Shown: positions 35,912 through 45,524, counted from the first letter of the stretch. The stretch is DNA of 64,000 nucleotides from Fontibacterium oligotrophicum (GCA_965235975.1 CBDDZZ010000002.1:277471-341470); one strand, 5' to 3'. Numbers and translations: made by a program. The notes: a model not told the origin generated them from the sequence alone.

Positions 35912-36559
35912 TTATGTAATTGAAATAAATGATTGGCTAAAATTTTCTAAACGTGTTGAATATTTTCTAGAGTCACTAGTAAATTTATTATAAGCAACAA
36001 CTGCAGGAATTGCTGCCAATAAACCTAGTGCGGTTGCAAACAATGCTTCTGCTATGCCGGGCGCTACGATAGCTAAACTTGTATTCTTTGAAATAGCGAT
36101 TGATTGAAAAGAATTCATAATTCCCCACACTGTACCAAATAAACCAATAAAAGGAGTTGTTGATCCAACAGTTGCTAAAAAGGTTAATTTTTTTTCAACA
36201 ATTTCCATCTCTTTATCTATAGCGCCACTCAATGCTTGTTGAATTCTTTCTTGTGCAGATGAGGCCCTAGATTTATTTTTAATCATAAATTCCATCCCGG
36301 CCTTAAATACATTAGTCATTGGGTCTTCATTGTAATCTTCTAATTTTTTATAAAGACTATCAGCTGACTTTGAAGACCAAAACTGATCCTCAAAAAAATT
36401 TGAGGAGCCATTAATTTTTTTAAACAATCTATATTTTTCAATAATTATTGCCCATGAGTAAATCGATGCAGCAATTAAAATAATAATTACAAGTTTAACA
36501 ACAAGATCGGCTTTAAAAAATAATGAGATAAAAGAAAAGTTACTCGCTGCAAAATTCAT
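35912..36559 (-). CDS. tolQ: Tol-Pal system protein TolQ
   Basis: A 215-residue MotA/TolQ/ExbB protein with three membrane helices. The conserved region is LATVGSTTPFIGLFGTVWGI followed by IVAPGIAEALFATALGLLAA. First gene of the tolQRAB-pal group and preceded by ybgC on the same strand, with 78 bases between them. Confidence 0.95.
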   Translation of the reverse strand: MNFAASNFSFISLFFKADLVVKLVIIILIAASIYSWAIIIEKYRLFKKINGSSNFFEDQFWSSKSADSLYKKLEDYNEDPMTNVFKAGMEFMIKNKSRASSAQERIQQALSGAIDKEMEIVEKKLTFLATVGSTTPFIGLFGTVWGIMNSFQSIAISKNTSLAIVAPGIAEALFATALGLLAAIPAVVAYNKFTSDSRKYSTRLENFSQSFISIT

Positions 36560-36637
36560 AATATTATTTTATATAGTTTTTTTATAATTCTTAACATTGT
36601 CATTTATTTGTCTTTGCGCGAAAGATCTACTGCTTTA

Positions 36638-37051
36638 TTATAAAAAGGAGCTTAGTTTTGCCTTTAATTCCTCAGGAATTATTTTTGGTTTTCCAACATT
36701 ATCAATGGTGACTAATTCGACCATTGCTTCAGCCAAAACTTCATTATCTCTTAAAATATTTTGAGCCATCTCCAATCTAAAGTTTGAAACATTTTTAACT
36801 AAACTCTCAACAATAATTTTATCTTCAAATAATATAGGTTTTTTATAGGTAATAGTAAATTTATGAACAACAATTTTAATATCTAATTTATCATTTAATT
36901 CTTTGTGATTATAACCGATAGAATAAATAAGTTCTGTTCTCGCTCTTTCAAAATATTTTAAATAATTTGCGTAATAAACAATTCCTCCAGCATCTGTATC
37001 TTCATAGTAAATTTTGGTCTGATAGGTAAATTTTTTTAATAGGCTACCCAT
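36638..37051 (-). CDS. ybgC: Acyl-CoA thioesterase YbgC
   Basis: A 137-residue hot-dog thioesterase that is part of the conserved tol-pal locus. The active-site region is IYYEDTDAGGIVYYANYLKY followed by FERARTELI; the Asp of DTDAGG is the catalytic residue. It hydrolyses acyl-CoA or acyl-ACP thioesters and may act in phospholipid metabolism. It overlaps the RuvC-like gene by eight bases. Confidence 0.94.
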   Translation of the reverse strand: MGSLLKKFTYQTKIYYEDTDAGGIVYYANYLKYFERARTELIYSIGYNHKELNDKLDIKIVVHKFTITYKKPILFEDKIIVESLVKNVSNFRLEMAQNILRDNEVLAEAMVELVTIDNVGKPKIIPEELKAKLSSFL

Positions 37052-37541
37052 GAAAACTGTCGTTTTTATAATTATCTATAAAATATTTTCCAATTAAAAT
37101 TGCATCCGCTTTATTAGAATCTTTTTTTCTAGCTATTTTAGGAGACATCGTTGGATAAATTTCTATAACCTTGGTTCTGCTCGCATCTTTTACTGAACCA
37201 ATTAAATTGAAATGTTTTTTCCACTTTGCAGGTCTTACAAAATATATTGGAAAACTTAATGCTGCACATATTCCTTTAATAATTCCAAAAGATTGTCCAA
37301 AATTGAACATACTAGTCACTCCTTGGCCAGGCATAGCATTAACCTGTTCTACAATGACTGAAACTTTATCACCTTCTTTTACAAAACTTTTAAATATATG
37401 AGTTACTTGTGCAGAATTAATTTGTCTCTTATTTTTTTTTCCATCTACCATTGTTGGAACATCGTATATATCTAAAATATCTTTATTTTTAAAAACGCAG
37501 ATTGCTCCGCTAACACCAGGATCAATGGAAAAAACTAACAA
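37044..37541 (-). CDS. RuvC-like nuclease, phage/mobile-element type
   Basis: A 165-residue RNase-H-fold protein. SIDPGVSGAICVF has the first acidic residue (Asp7), VIVEQVNAMPGQGVTSMFNF holds Glu65, and RKKDSNKADAILIGKY gives Asp141 and Asp146 as likely last acidic residues. The EQVxAMPGQGVxSMFxFGxSxG pattern and VRPAKWKKHFNL are typical of RuvC-like nucleases of phages and prophages rather than classical RuvC. It starts with TTG and sits between yebC and ybgC, where ruvC-ruvA-ruvB stand in many Alphaproteobacteria. It may be the working Holliday junction resolvase; this is inference from position. Confidence 0.8.
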   Translation of the reverse strand: MLVFSIDPGVSGAICVFKNKDILDIYDVPTMVDGKKNKRQINSAQVTHIFKSFVKEGDKVSVIVEQVNAMPGQGVTSMFNFGQSFGIIKGICAALSFPIYFVRPAKWKKHFNLIGSVKDASRTKVIEIYPTMSPKIARKKDSNKADAILIGKYFIDNYKNDSFHG

Positions 37542-37545
37542 TTTT

Positions 37546-38289
37546 TTAATTCACTCCCTCTAATAATTTTTCATCAACTTCAAAATTGGTAAAAACATTT
37601 TGAACATCATCATCATCTTCAATTTGCTCTAAAAAATTTACAAGTTTAGTAAATGTTTCTTTTTCTAAATTAATTTTATTTAAAGGGTTCCAAATAAGAC
37701 CTGCAAAAGTTAAATCTTTAACTTTTTTTTCTATTTCCTCTCTAACAGAATTAAATTCCTCTTTTTTACAATTAATCTCATGATTAAGATCAGTAGTAAT
37801 ACAATCCTCTGCTCCTGCATTTATGGCTAATTCTAAAGCTTCGTTTGAACTCATCAACTCTTTCTTTATCTTGATTTGCCCTATCTGTTCAAATTGATAA
37901 CTAACAGATCCTGTCTCTCCTAAGGTACCACCAAATTTTTGAAATATTGTTCTGATATTTGATACAGAACGATTTTTATTATCAGTCAACACTTCAATGA
38001 TAACGCCTGTTCTGCCTGGACCAAATCCCTCATATCTTGAAAATTCATAACTATTATCAATATTGCCTTGTGATTTTTTAATAGCTCTTTCAATATTATC
38101 CTTTGGCATATTTGCAGCTCTTGCTGCCTGAACAGCAGCTCGTAATCTTGGATTCATCTCAGGATCAGGCGATCCAAGTTTTGCTGATACGGTTATTTCT
38201 CTTGAAAGTTTAGTAAATAGTTTAGAACGAATTTTGTCTGCACGCCCTTTTCTGTGCATCATATTTTTAAAATGCGAATGACCTGCCAT
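37546..38289 (-). CDS. yebC: YebC/PmpR family protein
   Basis: A YebC-family DNA-binding or translation-related protein. The family start MAGHSHFKNMMHRKGRADK fixes the start at 38289, giving 247 residues; a start 12 codons upstream would overlap ymdB and does not fit the family. Further motifs are NPRLRAAVQAARAANMPKDN and YEGFGPGRTGVIIEVLTDN. Recent work links some members to relief of ribosome stalling at proline runs; older work calls them transcription regulators. Confidence 0.94.
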   Translation of the reverse strand: MAGHSHFKNMMHRKGRADKIRSKLFTKLSREITVSAKLGSPDPEMNPRLRAAVQAARAANMPKDNIERAIKKSQGNIDNSYEFSRYEGFGPGRTGVIIEVLTDNKNRSVSNIRTIFQKFGGTLGETGSVSYQFEQIGQIKIKKELMSSNEALELAINAGAEDCITTDLNHEINCKKEEFNSVREEIEKKVKDLTFAGLIWNPLNKINLEKETFTKLVNFLEQIEDDDDVQNVFTNFEVDEKLLEGVN

Positions 38290-38293
38290 ATTA

Positions 38294-39103
38294 TTAAATT
38301 GATCGTTGATTAAAATGAGCCCCAATTGTTATAGGTTTTATATCTTTTGCAAGGCCAGTCTTTTCATCGGCTCTAACTATAATTCCTGATAAAGTCCCTT
38401 TACCTAATGCAGGGGATAGACGTTCTAAATTTGGTTGTTTTAAAAATTTTTTTAATGCGCCATCTTTATTCATTCCTATCACCGAGTCATAATCTCCACA
38501 CATCCCAGCATCTGTTTGATAGGCAGTTCCATTATTTAAAATTCTAAAATCATAAGTTGGAACGTGACTATGCGTTCCAACAACTAATGTTACCTGACCA
38601 TCAAGATAGTGGCCCATTGCCATTTTCTCACTTGTTATCTCTGCATGAATATCAACAATAATAAAATCGACATCTTTACCTAATTTTAATGACTGCAACC
38701 TCATAGCAATGCAGTTGAAAACATCATCTGCTTTTTTCATATAAATATTACCCATTATATTAATTACAGCGACTTTTTTGTTATTTTTTAAAGAATAAAT
38801 TTCACATCCTGATCCGGGCGTGCCTTCTATAAAATTTAATGGCCTCAACAATCTTTTTTCTGATGAAATAAAATCAGCTGTCTCTTTTTGATCCCAAATA
38901 TGATTTCCTGAAGTAATTACATCAACGCCTACTGCAAATAATTCATCGCAAATTTTTTTTGTAATACCATAACCGCCTGCTGCATTTTCCCCATTTATGA
39001 TGACAAAATCTATTTCTTCATTAGCTTTTAATTTTGGCAATTCTGATAAAACAATGTCTCTTCCGGATCTACCAACGATGTCTCCTAAAAATAAAAAATT
39101 CAT
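38294..39103 (-). CDS. YmdB-family metallophosphoesterase (TIGR00282)
   Basis: A 269-residue calcineurin-like phosphoesterase. Metal-binding motifs are FLGDIVGRSGR, INGENAAGGYG, TSGNHIWDQKE and VVGTHSHVPTYD. Family members hydrolyse cyclic nucleotides or other phosphoesters; the natural substrate in Proteobacteria is not established. It is in a tight run with ygfA (four-base overlap) and yebC. Confidence 0.9.
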   Translation of the reverse strand: MNFLFLGDIVGRSGRDIVLSELPKLKANEEIDFVIINGENAAGGYGITKKICDELFAVGVDVITSGNHIWDQKETADFISSEKRLLRPLNFIEGTPGSGCEIYSLKNNKKVAVINIMGNIYMKKADDVFNCIAMRLQSLKLGKDVDFIIVDIHAEITSEKMAMGHYLDGQVTLVVGTHSHVPTYDFRILNNGTAYQTDAGMCGDYDSVIGMNKDGALKKFLKQPNLERLSPALGKGTLSGIIVRADEKTGLAKDIKPITIGAHFNQRSI

Positions 39104-39651
39104 TCCGTATTCAAAAATCCTTTTTCTGTATAAATAGCATCTAAACGAAAATCTGTTTTTAATATTATTAATTTATCTTTTTTTTGAAATGAAAAACCAA
39201 CTCCAATTGTTCTAAAATTTTTTTTTATTTTATTTAACATATAGAAATATTTATCATAATATCCTGATCCATAACCTAGCCTGTTACCATATTTATCAAA
39301 AGCTAACAGTGGAACTAAAAAAATATCAGGTATTAAAGTTTTAGAGTCTATAAAATTTTGTGGTATTCCATATTTATTTAATTGCAAAACATCATTTGAA
39401 TTCCATTCTTTAAACTCCATTGTTTGATTGTCTTCATGAATGAATGGCAGAGACAATGAGTATCCTTTTTTAAATAATAGTGTATTTAAAATTTTTAAAT
39501 CTAATTCGAAGTTAATAGAATAATAAGAACCTATAGTTTTATTCTTATATCCTGCAATCTCCAAAAGTAATGGGCTAAAATCTTTTTCTTTTAAATTAAA
39601 ATATTTATTTTTTCTTAAGGAAAAATAATACTTCCTTAACTTTTTTTTCAT
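39100..39651 (-). CDS. 5-formyltetrahydrofolate cyclo-ligase
   Basis: A 183-residue MTHFS (YgfA/Fau) protein that returns 5-formyl-THF to the active pool as 5,10-methenyl-THF. It has the ATP/folate region VPLLAFDKYGNRLGYGSGYYD near 120-140 and a C-terminal VGFSFQKKDKL, with a basic N-terminus. It lies next to zapA, as in many Proteobacteria. It adds to the folate and C1 theme of the window. Confidence 0.9.
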   Translation of the reverse strand: MKKKLRKYYFSLRKNKYFNLKEKDFSPLLLEIAGYKNKTIGSYYSINFELDLKILNTLLFKKGYSLSLPFIHEDNQTMEFKEWNSNDVLQLNKYGIPQNFIDSKTLIPDIFLVPLLAFDKYGNRLGYGSGYYDKYFYMLNKIKKNFRTIGVGFSFQKKDKLIILKTDFRLDAIYTEKGFLNTE

Positions 39652-39656
39652 TAAAA

Positions 39657-40085
39657 CTAATTAATCTTCTCTAAAAAACTATTTATTGAATTTGAAACTT
39701 TTTCTAAAGAATCTGAATAATTTCTTTCATTGTCTGATATTTTATCTTTAAGTTCTTGTAATTCAGATTGAAGGTTCTTCACTTCTTTTTCTTTATCTTC
39801 ATTATATAAAATTGATAAATTCTTAATCTCTTTGAATTTTTCAAGTAACATTTTATTTTGATTTTTAAGTTTCTCTATAGACTCTTTGATAGTAAACATT
39901 TCATCAATCACTTGGATTGAGCTGATTAATAAAAGTTTACTTTCCCCAATATTGCCAAGATCTTTTTTAAGTTTTTCAAATTTCTCATTTAAATGCAAAG
40001 ATAGTTTTTCTAATTCCTGTTCCTGACCATCTTCACATGAGAGAATGTAATCACGGTTATTAAATTTAACAGTAACATTTACCAT
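39657..40085 (-). CDS. zapA: Cell division protein ZapA
   Basis: A 142-residue protein with the ZapA N-terminal domain (VNVTVKFNNRDYILSCEDGQ, then HLNEKFEKL) followed by a long coiled coil rich in K, E, L and N. ZapA bundles FtsZ filaments at the division site. The coiled coil is longer than in the classical protein of about 100 residues. It overlaps the upstream coiled-coil gene by seven bases. Confidence 0.85.
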   Translation of the reverse strand: MVNVTVKFNNRDYILSCEDGQEQELEKLSLHLNEKFEKLKKDLGNIGESKLLLISSIQVIDEMFTIKESIEKLKNQNKMLLEKFKEIKNLSILYNEDKEKEVKNLQSELQELKDKISDNERNYSDSLEKVSNSINSFLEKIN

Positions 40086-40603
40086 TTATCAAATTCTCCT
40101 AACATGGCATCTGTTTCCTGACTTAATTCATCAATCTTTTTTACGAACATTTTTTTATTTTTTAATATTTGCTCTAATTGCTCTTTAGTTGATTTTAATT
40201 CACTTTGCGCAGAATTAACTTCTTCTGTTAAATTTTTATTAATGTTTTCTGTCTCTGTTATTTTATATCTGGACTCTTCTAATTCAGTTTCCATTTTGAA
40301 TAATTCATCTTTTATAATTTTATTTTCTTTTTCTATTAGATCAATTTTATTTAACAGTTCTTGATTACTTAAGCCTTCGCTGTTTAATTTTTGTTCAAAA
40401 ATTTTTAATTCATTAATGATACTATTCTTTTCTTGTTCTAAATTTATTGACTTTTGATGTAATTCTTCTTTTTCTTTCTCTAATTGGGAACTTATTTTTT
40501 TTAAATAACTACTTTCTTCTTTAGAGTTTTTAATTAAATCTGCGATTGAATCTAGTTTGTTTAAAGTTTCGAATAGCTGTGTTTCTTTATTTTTTAAATT
40601 CAT
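40079..40603 (-). CDS. Coiled-coil protein upstream of zapA (DUF4164-like by position)
   Basis: A 174-residue protein that is almost entirely coiled coil, rich in E, K, L, N and S, with no membrane segment. No enzymatic motif is present. Other Alphaproteobacteria place a small coiled-coil DUF4164 gene between tkt and zapA, so it is probably its counterpart and may act with ZapA in division, in a ZapB-like way. The assignment rests on synteny and coiled-coil character only. The low-complexity sequence makes homology hard to judge. It is divergent from tkt. Confidence 0.6.
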   Translation of the reverse strand: MNLKNKETQLFETLNKLDSIADLIKNSKEESSYLKKISSQLEKEKEELHQKSINLEQEKNSIINELKIFEQKLNSEGLSNQELLNKIDLIEKENKIIKDELFKMETELEESRYKITETENINKNLTEEVNSAQSELKSTKEQLEQILKNKKMFVKKIDELSQETDAMLGEFDKW

Positions 40604-40678
40604 TAAACTGAAAAAAATTGTTTAATTTGCATCTTAAACATAATAATAATTCCTGCAATCCAAGTCTATCAATGTTTC

Positions 40679-42661
40679 ATGGCAAAAAATAATTACAAAG
40701 ATTTAGCTAATGCAATAAGGTTTTTGTCAATTGACGCAGTACAAAAAGCAAACTCTGGTCATCCTGGAATGCCGATGGGCATGGCCGATGTAACGACGAT
40801 TCTTTTTAACAAATTTTTAAAGTTTAATCCTCTTAATCCCTCTTGGTTTAATAGAGATAGATTTGTTTTATCAGCAGGTCACGGGTCTATGCTATTATAC
40901 TCAGCTTTATATTTGTCTGGTTATAAAACTATTACTATTGAAGATATTAAAAATTTTAGACAATTAAATTCTATTTGTGCTGGACATCCTGAGTATGAAA
41001 AAGATTCTGGAATAGAAACAACCACTGGTCCCTTAGGGCAAGGCATAGCTAATGCTGTCGGCTTTGCTTTAGCTGAGGAGATTAATAGAGAAAAATTTGG
41101 TGATAAAATTTGCAATCATAAAACTTATGTTATTGCAGGTGATGGCTGTTTAATGGAAGGAATTAGTCATGAAGCAATGAGTCTGGCCGGACACTTAAAA
41201 CTTAAAAACTTAATATTATTTTTTGATAACAACTCTATTTCTATAGATGGAAATACAAACCTTAGTATTTCTGATGATTATAAAAAAAGATTTGCTTCTT
41301 ATAATTGGGATTTAATTGAAATTAATGGTCATGATCATAATCAAATTTCAAAAGCCATTAGCAAAGCACAAACAGCAAAAAAGCCAACAGTAATATCTTG
41401 TAAAACTATTATTGGTTATGGCTCACCAAATAAAAGTAATACTGCCTCGGTTCATGGGAGTCCTTTGGGAAGCGCTGAGATTGAGTTAGTTAGAAAAAAA
41501 TTAAAGTGGTCATCGCTGCCATTTGAAATACCTGAAAATATTTTAAAAGAATGGAGAAAATTAATTATTACTGGAAAAAAAAATGAAGAAAATTGGAAAA
41601 AAAATTTTAATAAATTAGAAAAAAATAAAAAGGAAGAACTTTTAAGAATAAAGTCTGGTAATCTACCAAAAAACTTTAACGAGAGAATTAACCAAATTAA
41701 AGATAAATTTTTTGAAAATTTAAAACCCACTGCAACAAGAAAATCTTCAGAAGCATGTCTTGAAGCAATTACAACATTTATTCCCGAGCTTATAGGAGGT
41801 TCTGCAGATTTAACTGGCTCTAATAATACAAAATCGTCAACTCAAAAAATAATAAAAGCCAATAATTATAAAGGGACATACATTCACTACGGAATAAGAG
41901 AACACGGTATGTGCGGTGTAATGAATGGATTAGCTTTAGATCAAAGTATCATTCCTTACGGTGGAACATTTTTAATATTTTCAGATTATTGCAAACCATC
42001 AATTAGATTAGCCGCTCTAATGAAACAAAGAGTTATATATGTACTAACTCACGACTCAATTGGACTTGGAGAAGACGGACCAACACATCAACCAATAGAG
42101 CAGCTATTTAGTTTAAGATCAATTCCAAATTTAAATGTATTTAGACCTGCAGACTCAATAGAAACTTTGGAAGCTTGGGAGTTAGCTTTAAAATCCAATT
42201 CCTCCCCAAGCGTTCTTGCTCTTACAAGACAAGATTTGCCGATGGTAAGAAAAAAAGAATCTAAGGAAAATTTAACTCAATATGGTGGTTATATATTGAG
42301 TGATTCAAAAAAAAATAATTGTGATTTAACAATAATTGCAACAGGATCGGAAGTAGAGATTGCCTTGGATGTTCAAAAAAAATTGAGTGATCAAAATATA
42401 GAATCGAAAGTTATTTCTATGCCTTGTTTAGAATTATTTGAAAAACAATCTAGCGAATATAAAAATAAGATTTTAGGAAAAAACTCTTTTAGAGTAACTA
42501 TAGAAGCTGGGGTTACCATGGGGTGGGAAAAATATACAACTAATGGGATTTCTTTTGGAATTAATTCATTTGGAAAGAGCGCGCCTTATAAACAAATATA
42601 TAAACACTTTGGTCTTACCTCTGAAAATATTTTCTCTGAAATCAGGAAAAATTATAAATAA
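40679..42661 (+). CDS. tkt: Transketolase
   Basis: A ThDP enzyme of the pentose phosphate pathway moving two-carbon units between sugar phosphates. The 660-residue protein has SIDAVQKANSGHPGMPMGMA, FVLSAGHGSMLLYS, GPLGQGIANAVGFALAE, the ThDP motif IAGDGCLMEGISHEAMSLAG and THDSIGLGEDGPTHQPIEQL. It starts a plus-strand carbon-metabolism run tkt-pgk-fba. The gap gene normally found between tkt and pgk in related bacteria is missing. Confidence 0.97.
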   Translation: MAKNNYKDLANAIRFLSIDAVQKANSGHPGMPMGMADVTTILFNKFLKFNPLNPSWFNRDRFVLSAGHGSMLLYSALYLSGYKTITIEDIKNFRQLNSICAGHPEYEKDSGIETTTGPLGQGIANAVGFALAEEINREKFGDKICNHKTYVIAGDGCLMEGISHEAMSLAGHLKLKNLILFFDNNSISIDGNTNLSISDDYKKRFASYNWDLIEINGHDHNQISKAISKAQTAKKPTVISCKTIIGYGSPNKSNTASVHGSPLGSAEIELVRKKLKWSSLPFEIPENILKEWRKLIITGKKNEENWKKNFNKLEKNKKEELLRIKSGNLPKNFNERINQIKDKFFENLKPTATRKSSEACLEAITTFIPELIGGSADLTGSNNTKSSTQKIIKANNYKGTYIHYGIREHGMCGVMNGLALDQSIIPYGGTFLIFSDYCKPSIRLAALMKQRVIYVLTHDSIGLGEDGPTHQPIEQLFSLRSIPNLNVFRPADSIETLEAWELALKSNSSPSVLALTRQDLPMVRKKESKENLTQYGGYILSDSKKNNCDLTIIATGSEVEIALDVQKKLSDQNIESKVISMPCLELFEKQSSEYKNKILGKNSFRVTIEAGVTMGWEKYTTNGISFGINSFGKSAPYKQIYKHFGLTSENIFSEIRKNYK

Positions 42662-42673
42662 TCAAGCATATTC

Positions 42674-43861
42674 ATGAATAATCTCAATACGCTTTCTAGC
42701 AACGAAGATATTAAAGATAAAATTATTTTCCTAAGAGTTGATTTTAATATTCCAATAAAAGACGGAAAAGTAATTGATGATACAAAAATTGTTAAAATGA
42801 AAGATATTATCAGCAAGTTATTATCAAAAAAAACTAAAATTATCTTGTGCTCCCATTTAGGAAGACCACAAAAAAATGGAAAAGAAGAATTATCTCTAAA
42901 ACAGGTTAAAACTAAATTAGAAGATATTTTTAAAAAAGACATAGTCTTCTTAAATAATTATCTAAATAACGAAACTAAAAATAACATAAGACAATCAGAT
43001 AAAGAGTTGTTTCTTCTAGAAAATATTAGATTCTATAAAGAGGAAGAAAAAAATGATCTTAAATTTGCTCAACAATTGGCAAATCTTGCAGACATTTACA
43101 TAAATGAAGCATTTTCTTGCTCTCATCGAGCTCACGCGTCTGTGACTGGAATAACTAAATTTATAAAATCTTACGCTGGGGAAACAATTTTTAATGAATT
43201 AAATTCTTTGGAAAAAATTTTTAATAAATCTAATAAACCTATAACTTGCATTATTGGTGGCTCAAAAATATCTACAAAAATCGATTTAATTTCTAACTTA
43301 ATAAAAAAAGTTGATTTTATGATTATCGGTGGTGCAATGGCTAATAATTTTATAAAATATAATAATTTTAAGATTGGAAAATCTTTGTTTGAGCCCAATA
43401 AAGAAGAGACTATAAAAGAAATTATTTCCGTGGCTCAAAAAAATAACTGTAAATTAATAATTCCAAAAGACGTTATTGTTTCAACTAATGAAAATACTGC
43501 TGGTAAAAATAAAAATTTATCTGAAATAGAATCTGACGATATTATTTTTGATATTGGAGTTAATACTTTAAAAAATATTAGCGAAACTATTAATTTATCA
43601 AAAACTTTACTATGGAATGGTCCGCTGGGATTTTTTGAAAATGATTTTTTTGCTAATGGAAGTAACGAAGTTGCAAAATTAATTAAAATAAATACACAAA
43701 AAAAATTATTAACGTCCATAGCTGGCGGTGGTGATACTGCTGCAGCAATAAAAAAAGCAAAAGCTGAAGATGGATTTAGTTATATCTCAACTGCAGGTGG
43801 TGCTTTTTTAGAATGGCTTGAAGGAAAAATACTTCCTGGGCTAAAAGTTCTTGAAAAATAA
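42674..43861 (+). CDS. pgk: Phosphoglycerate kinase
   Basis: Transfers phosphate between 1,3-bisphosphoglycerate and ADP. The 395-residue protein has FLRVDFNIPIKDGKV, LCSHLGRPQ, ENIRFYKEEE, the NEAFSCSHRAHASVTG substrate loop, GGSKISTKIDLI, LWNGPLGFFE and GGGDTAAAIKKA. The lysine-rich composition reflects the AT bias. It lies 12 bases after tkt and before fba. Confidence 0.97.
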   Translation: MNNLNTLSSNEDIKDKIIFLRVDFNIPIKDGKVIDDTKIVKMKDIISKLLSKKTKIILCSHLGRPQKNGKEELSLKQVKTKLEDIFKKDIVFLNNYLNNETKNNIRQSDKELFLLENIRFYKEEEKNDLKFAQQLANLADIYINEAFSCSHRAHASVTGITKFIKSYAGETIFNELNSLEKIFNKSNKPITCIIGGSKISTKIDLISNLIKKVDFMIIGGAMANNFIKYNNFKIGKSLFEPNKEETIKEIISVAQKNNCKLIIPKDVIVSTNENTAGKNKNLSEIESDDIIFDIGVNTLKNISETINLSKTLLWNGPLGFFENDFFANGSNEVAKLIKINTQKKLLTSIAGGGDTAAAIKKAKAEDGFSYISTAGGAFLEWLEGKILPGLKVLEK

Positions 43862-43887
43862 TTTTTAAATAACTAAAAGATTATTCT

Positions 43888-44905
43888 ATGAATAGTATCG
43901 AGTCTATTGCTCTTGCAATGGTGCAAAAAGGCAAAGGAATTTTAGCCTCTGATGAAAGCAATAGCACAATGACAAAAAGATTAGAGTCTGTAAAAATTCC
44001 ATCCACGGAAGCAAATCGATTAAATTTTCGAGAAACGCTTTTTACTTCAAAAAAAATTAAAGATTTTATAAGCGGAATAATCTTGTTTGATGAAACAATA
44101 AAGCAAACTGCATCTAATGGTAAAACTATTTCAAAAATACTAAATGACCAAGGAATTATTCCTGGAATTAAAGTTGATAAAGGAGTTAAACCACTTGCTC
44201 TCTCCAATGATGAAAAAATTACTGAAGGATTAGATGGTCTTAAAGAAAGATTAACTGAATATTATAAACTAGGAGCAAGATTTACTAAATGGAGAGCTGT
44301 CTATGGTATATCAAATATCAACCCATCAAAAACTTCAATAGTTGCAAACGCACATGCGCTTGCAAGATACGCTGCTATTGTTCAAGAAACAAATATGGTT
44401 CCAATTGTTGAGCCTGAAGTTTTAATGGATGGTAATCACGATATTAAAAAATGTTATGATGTAACTGCAGCAGTATTAAATGAATGTTTTAATCAACTTG
44501 CTATTCATAAAGTAAATTTGAAAGGCATAGTGTTAAAACCAAACATGATATTGAATGGTTCTGGGTCTGGAAAAAAAAATATAACTGGAGAAGTTGCGGA
44601 AAAAACTCTCGATTGCTCTAAAAAGAAATGTTCCACAAGAAGTTCCTGGAATAGCTTTTCTTTCAGGTGGACAAAGTGAGGTTGAGGCAACTGAAAACCT
44701 AAATTCTATTAATAAAATTAATGATACAAAATTTATATTTACATTTTCATACGGTAGAGCTCTTCAACAAAGTGCATTAAAAACTTGGGCAAAAAATATT
44801 AATGACAAAGTTACTGTTCAAGACGTATTTGATCAAAGATCTGAAATGAATAGCCTTGCCTCAATTGGTAAGTGGAAATTAGATTTAGAAAAAAAAGCGG
44901 CTTAA
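43888..44905 (+). CDS. Fructose-bisphosphate aldolase, class I (one +1 frame break)
   Basis: A Schiff-base aldolase of glycolysis and gluconeogenesis. The first frame has GKGILASDESNSTMTKRL, TKWRAVYGI, PIVEPEVLMDG and the Schiff-base Lys segment LKGIVLKPNMILNGSGSG. It runs out of frame near 44611 (CTC-G-ATT), and the next frame continues IALKRNVPQEVPGIAFLSGG then FTFSYGRALQQSALKTW. Removal of one base gives 338 residues, normal for the family. The class is clear from the KPNM lysine; class II motifs are absent. Confidence 0.93.
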
Positions 44906-44909
44906 TTTA

Positions 44910-45524
44910 TTGAGTAAATTTCTTTACTTAATTTCTCCTGAAAAAATTTCAAATCATAATAAATTTCTTAAAAAACTAGAGCTTGTTTTTACTAGTAATA
45001 TTATAAAATTTTTTCAACTTAGAATTAAAAATCAAAAACGAGAACGAATTATCTTACTTGGAAAAAAAATAATGAAACTTACTAGAAAATATAAAGTTAA
45101 TTTTATTATAAATGACGATCCTTATGTTGCGAAATTATTAAACGCTGATGGCTGTCATCTTGGTCAGCAAGATATGTCTATTAATTTTGCAAAAAAAATA
45201 TTAAAAAAAAATTCAATTATTGGAATAACTTGTCATAACTCTAAAATACTTGCTTCTAAAGCTTTTACTAATAAAGCAAGTTACGTGGCTTTTGGTGCTT
45301 TTTATCCTACAAAAACTAAGAAAACAAAATACAAAGCCAAATTGAGACTGCTTAAATGGGCAAAAAAGAATTTTAAAAAACCTATTGTTGCCATAGGAGG
45401 AATCAATCAAAAAAATTATGAAAAAATATTAAATGCTGGCGCAAATTACATAGCTTGTTCGTCTAGTATATGGAAAAGTGAGATGAAAAATCCATTAACT
45501 GCTGTAAACATGTTTAAAAAATAG
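44910..45524 (+). CDS. thiE: Thiamine-phosphate synthase-like protein
   Basis: A 204-residue TIM-barrel protein of the ThiE/TenI family, which joins HMP-PP and thiazole phosphate. Visible elements are FQLRIKNQKRERI, FIINDDPYVAKLLNADGCHL, GQQDMSINFAKKIL, IGITCHNS, VAFGAFYPTKTKK and PIVAIGGINQKNYEKILNAG. The start is TTG at 44910, four bases after the fba stop. The usual T(x)TK loop is FYPTKTKK here. With thiD at 25 kb it covers two steps of thiamine synthesis; TenI-like regulators are an alternative. Confidence 0.82.
   Translation: MSKFLYLISPEKISNHNKFLKKLELVFTSNIIKFFQLRIKNQKRERIILLGKKIMKLTRKYKVNFIINDDPYVAKLLNADGCHLGQQDMSINFAKKILKKNSIIGITCHNSKILASKAFTNKASYVAFGAFYPTKTKKTKYKAKLRLLKWAKKNFKKPIVAIGGINQKNYEKILNAGANYIACSSSIWKSEMKNPLTAVNMFKK

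Noticed and set aside
37044..37541. A prophage remnant around the RuvC-like gene
   Set aside because: Neighbours on both sides are housekeeping genes (yebC, ybgC, tolQ) with overlapping or near-overlapping ends. No integrase, capsid, terminase or att repeat is visible.
44880..44912. A TPP riboswitch before thiE
   Set aside because: Only four bases separate fba and thiE, so there is no room; the thiD upstream region (two bases after glmM) also has none.
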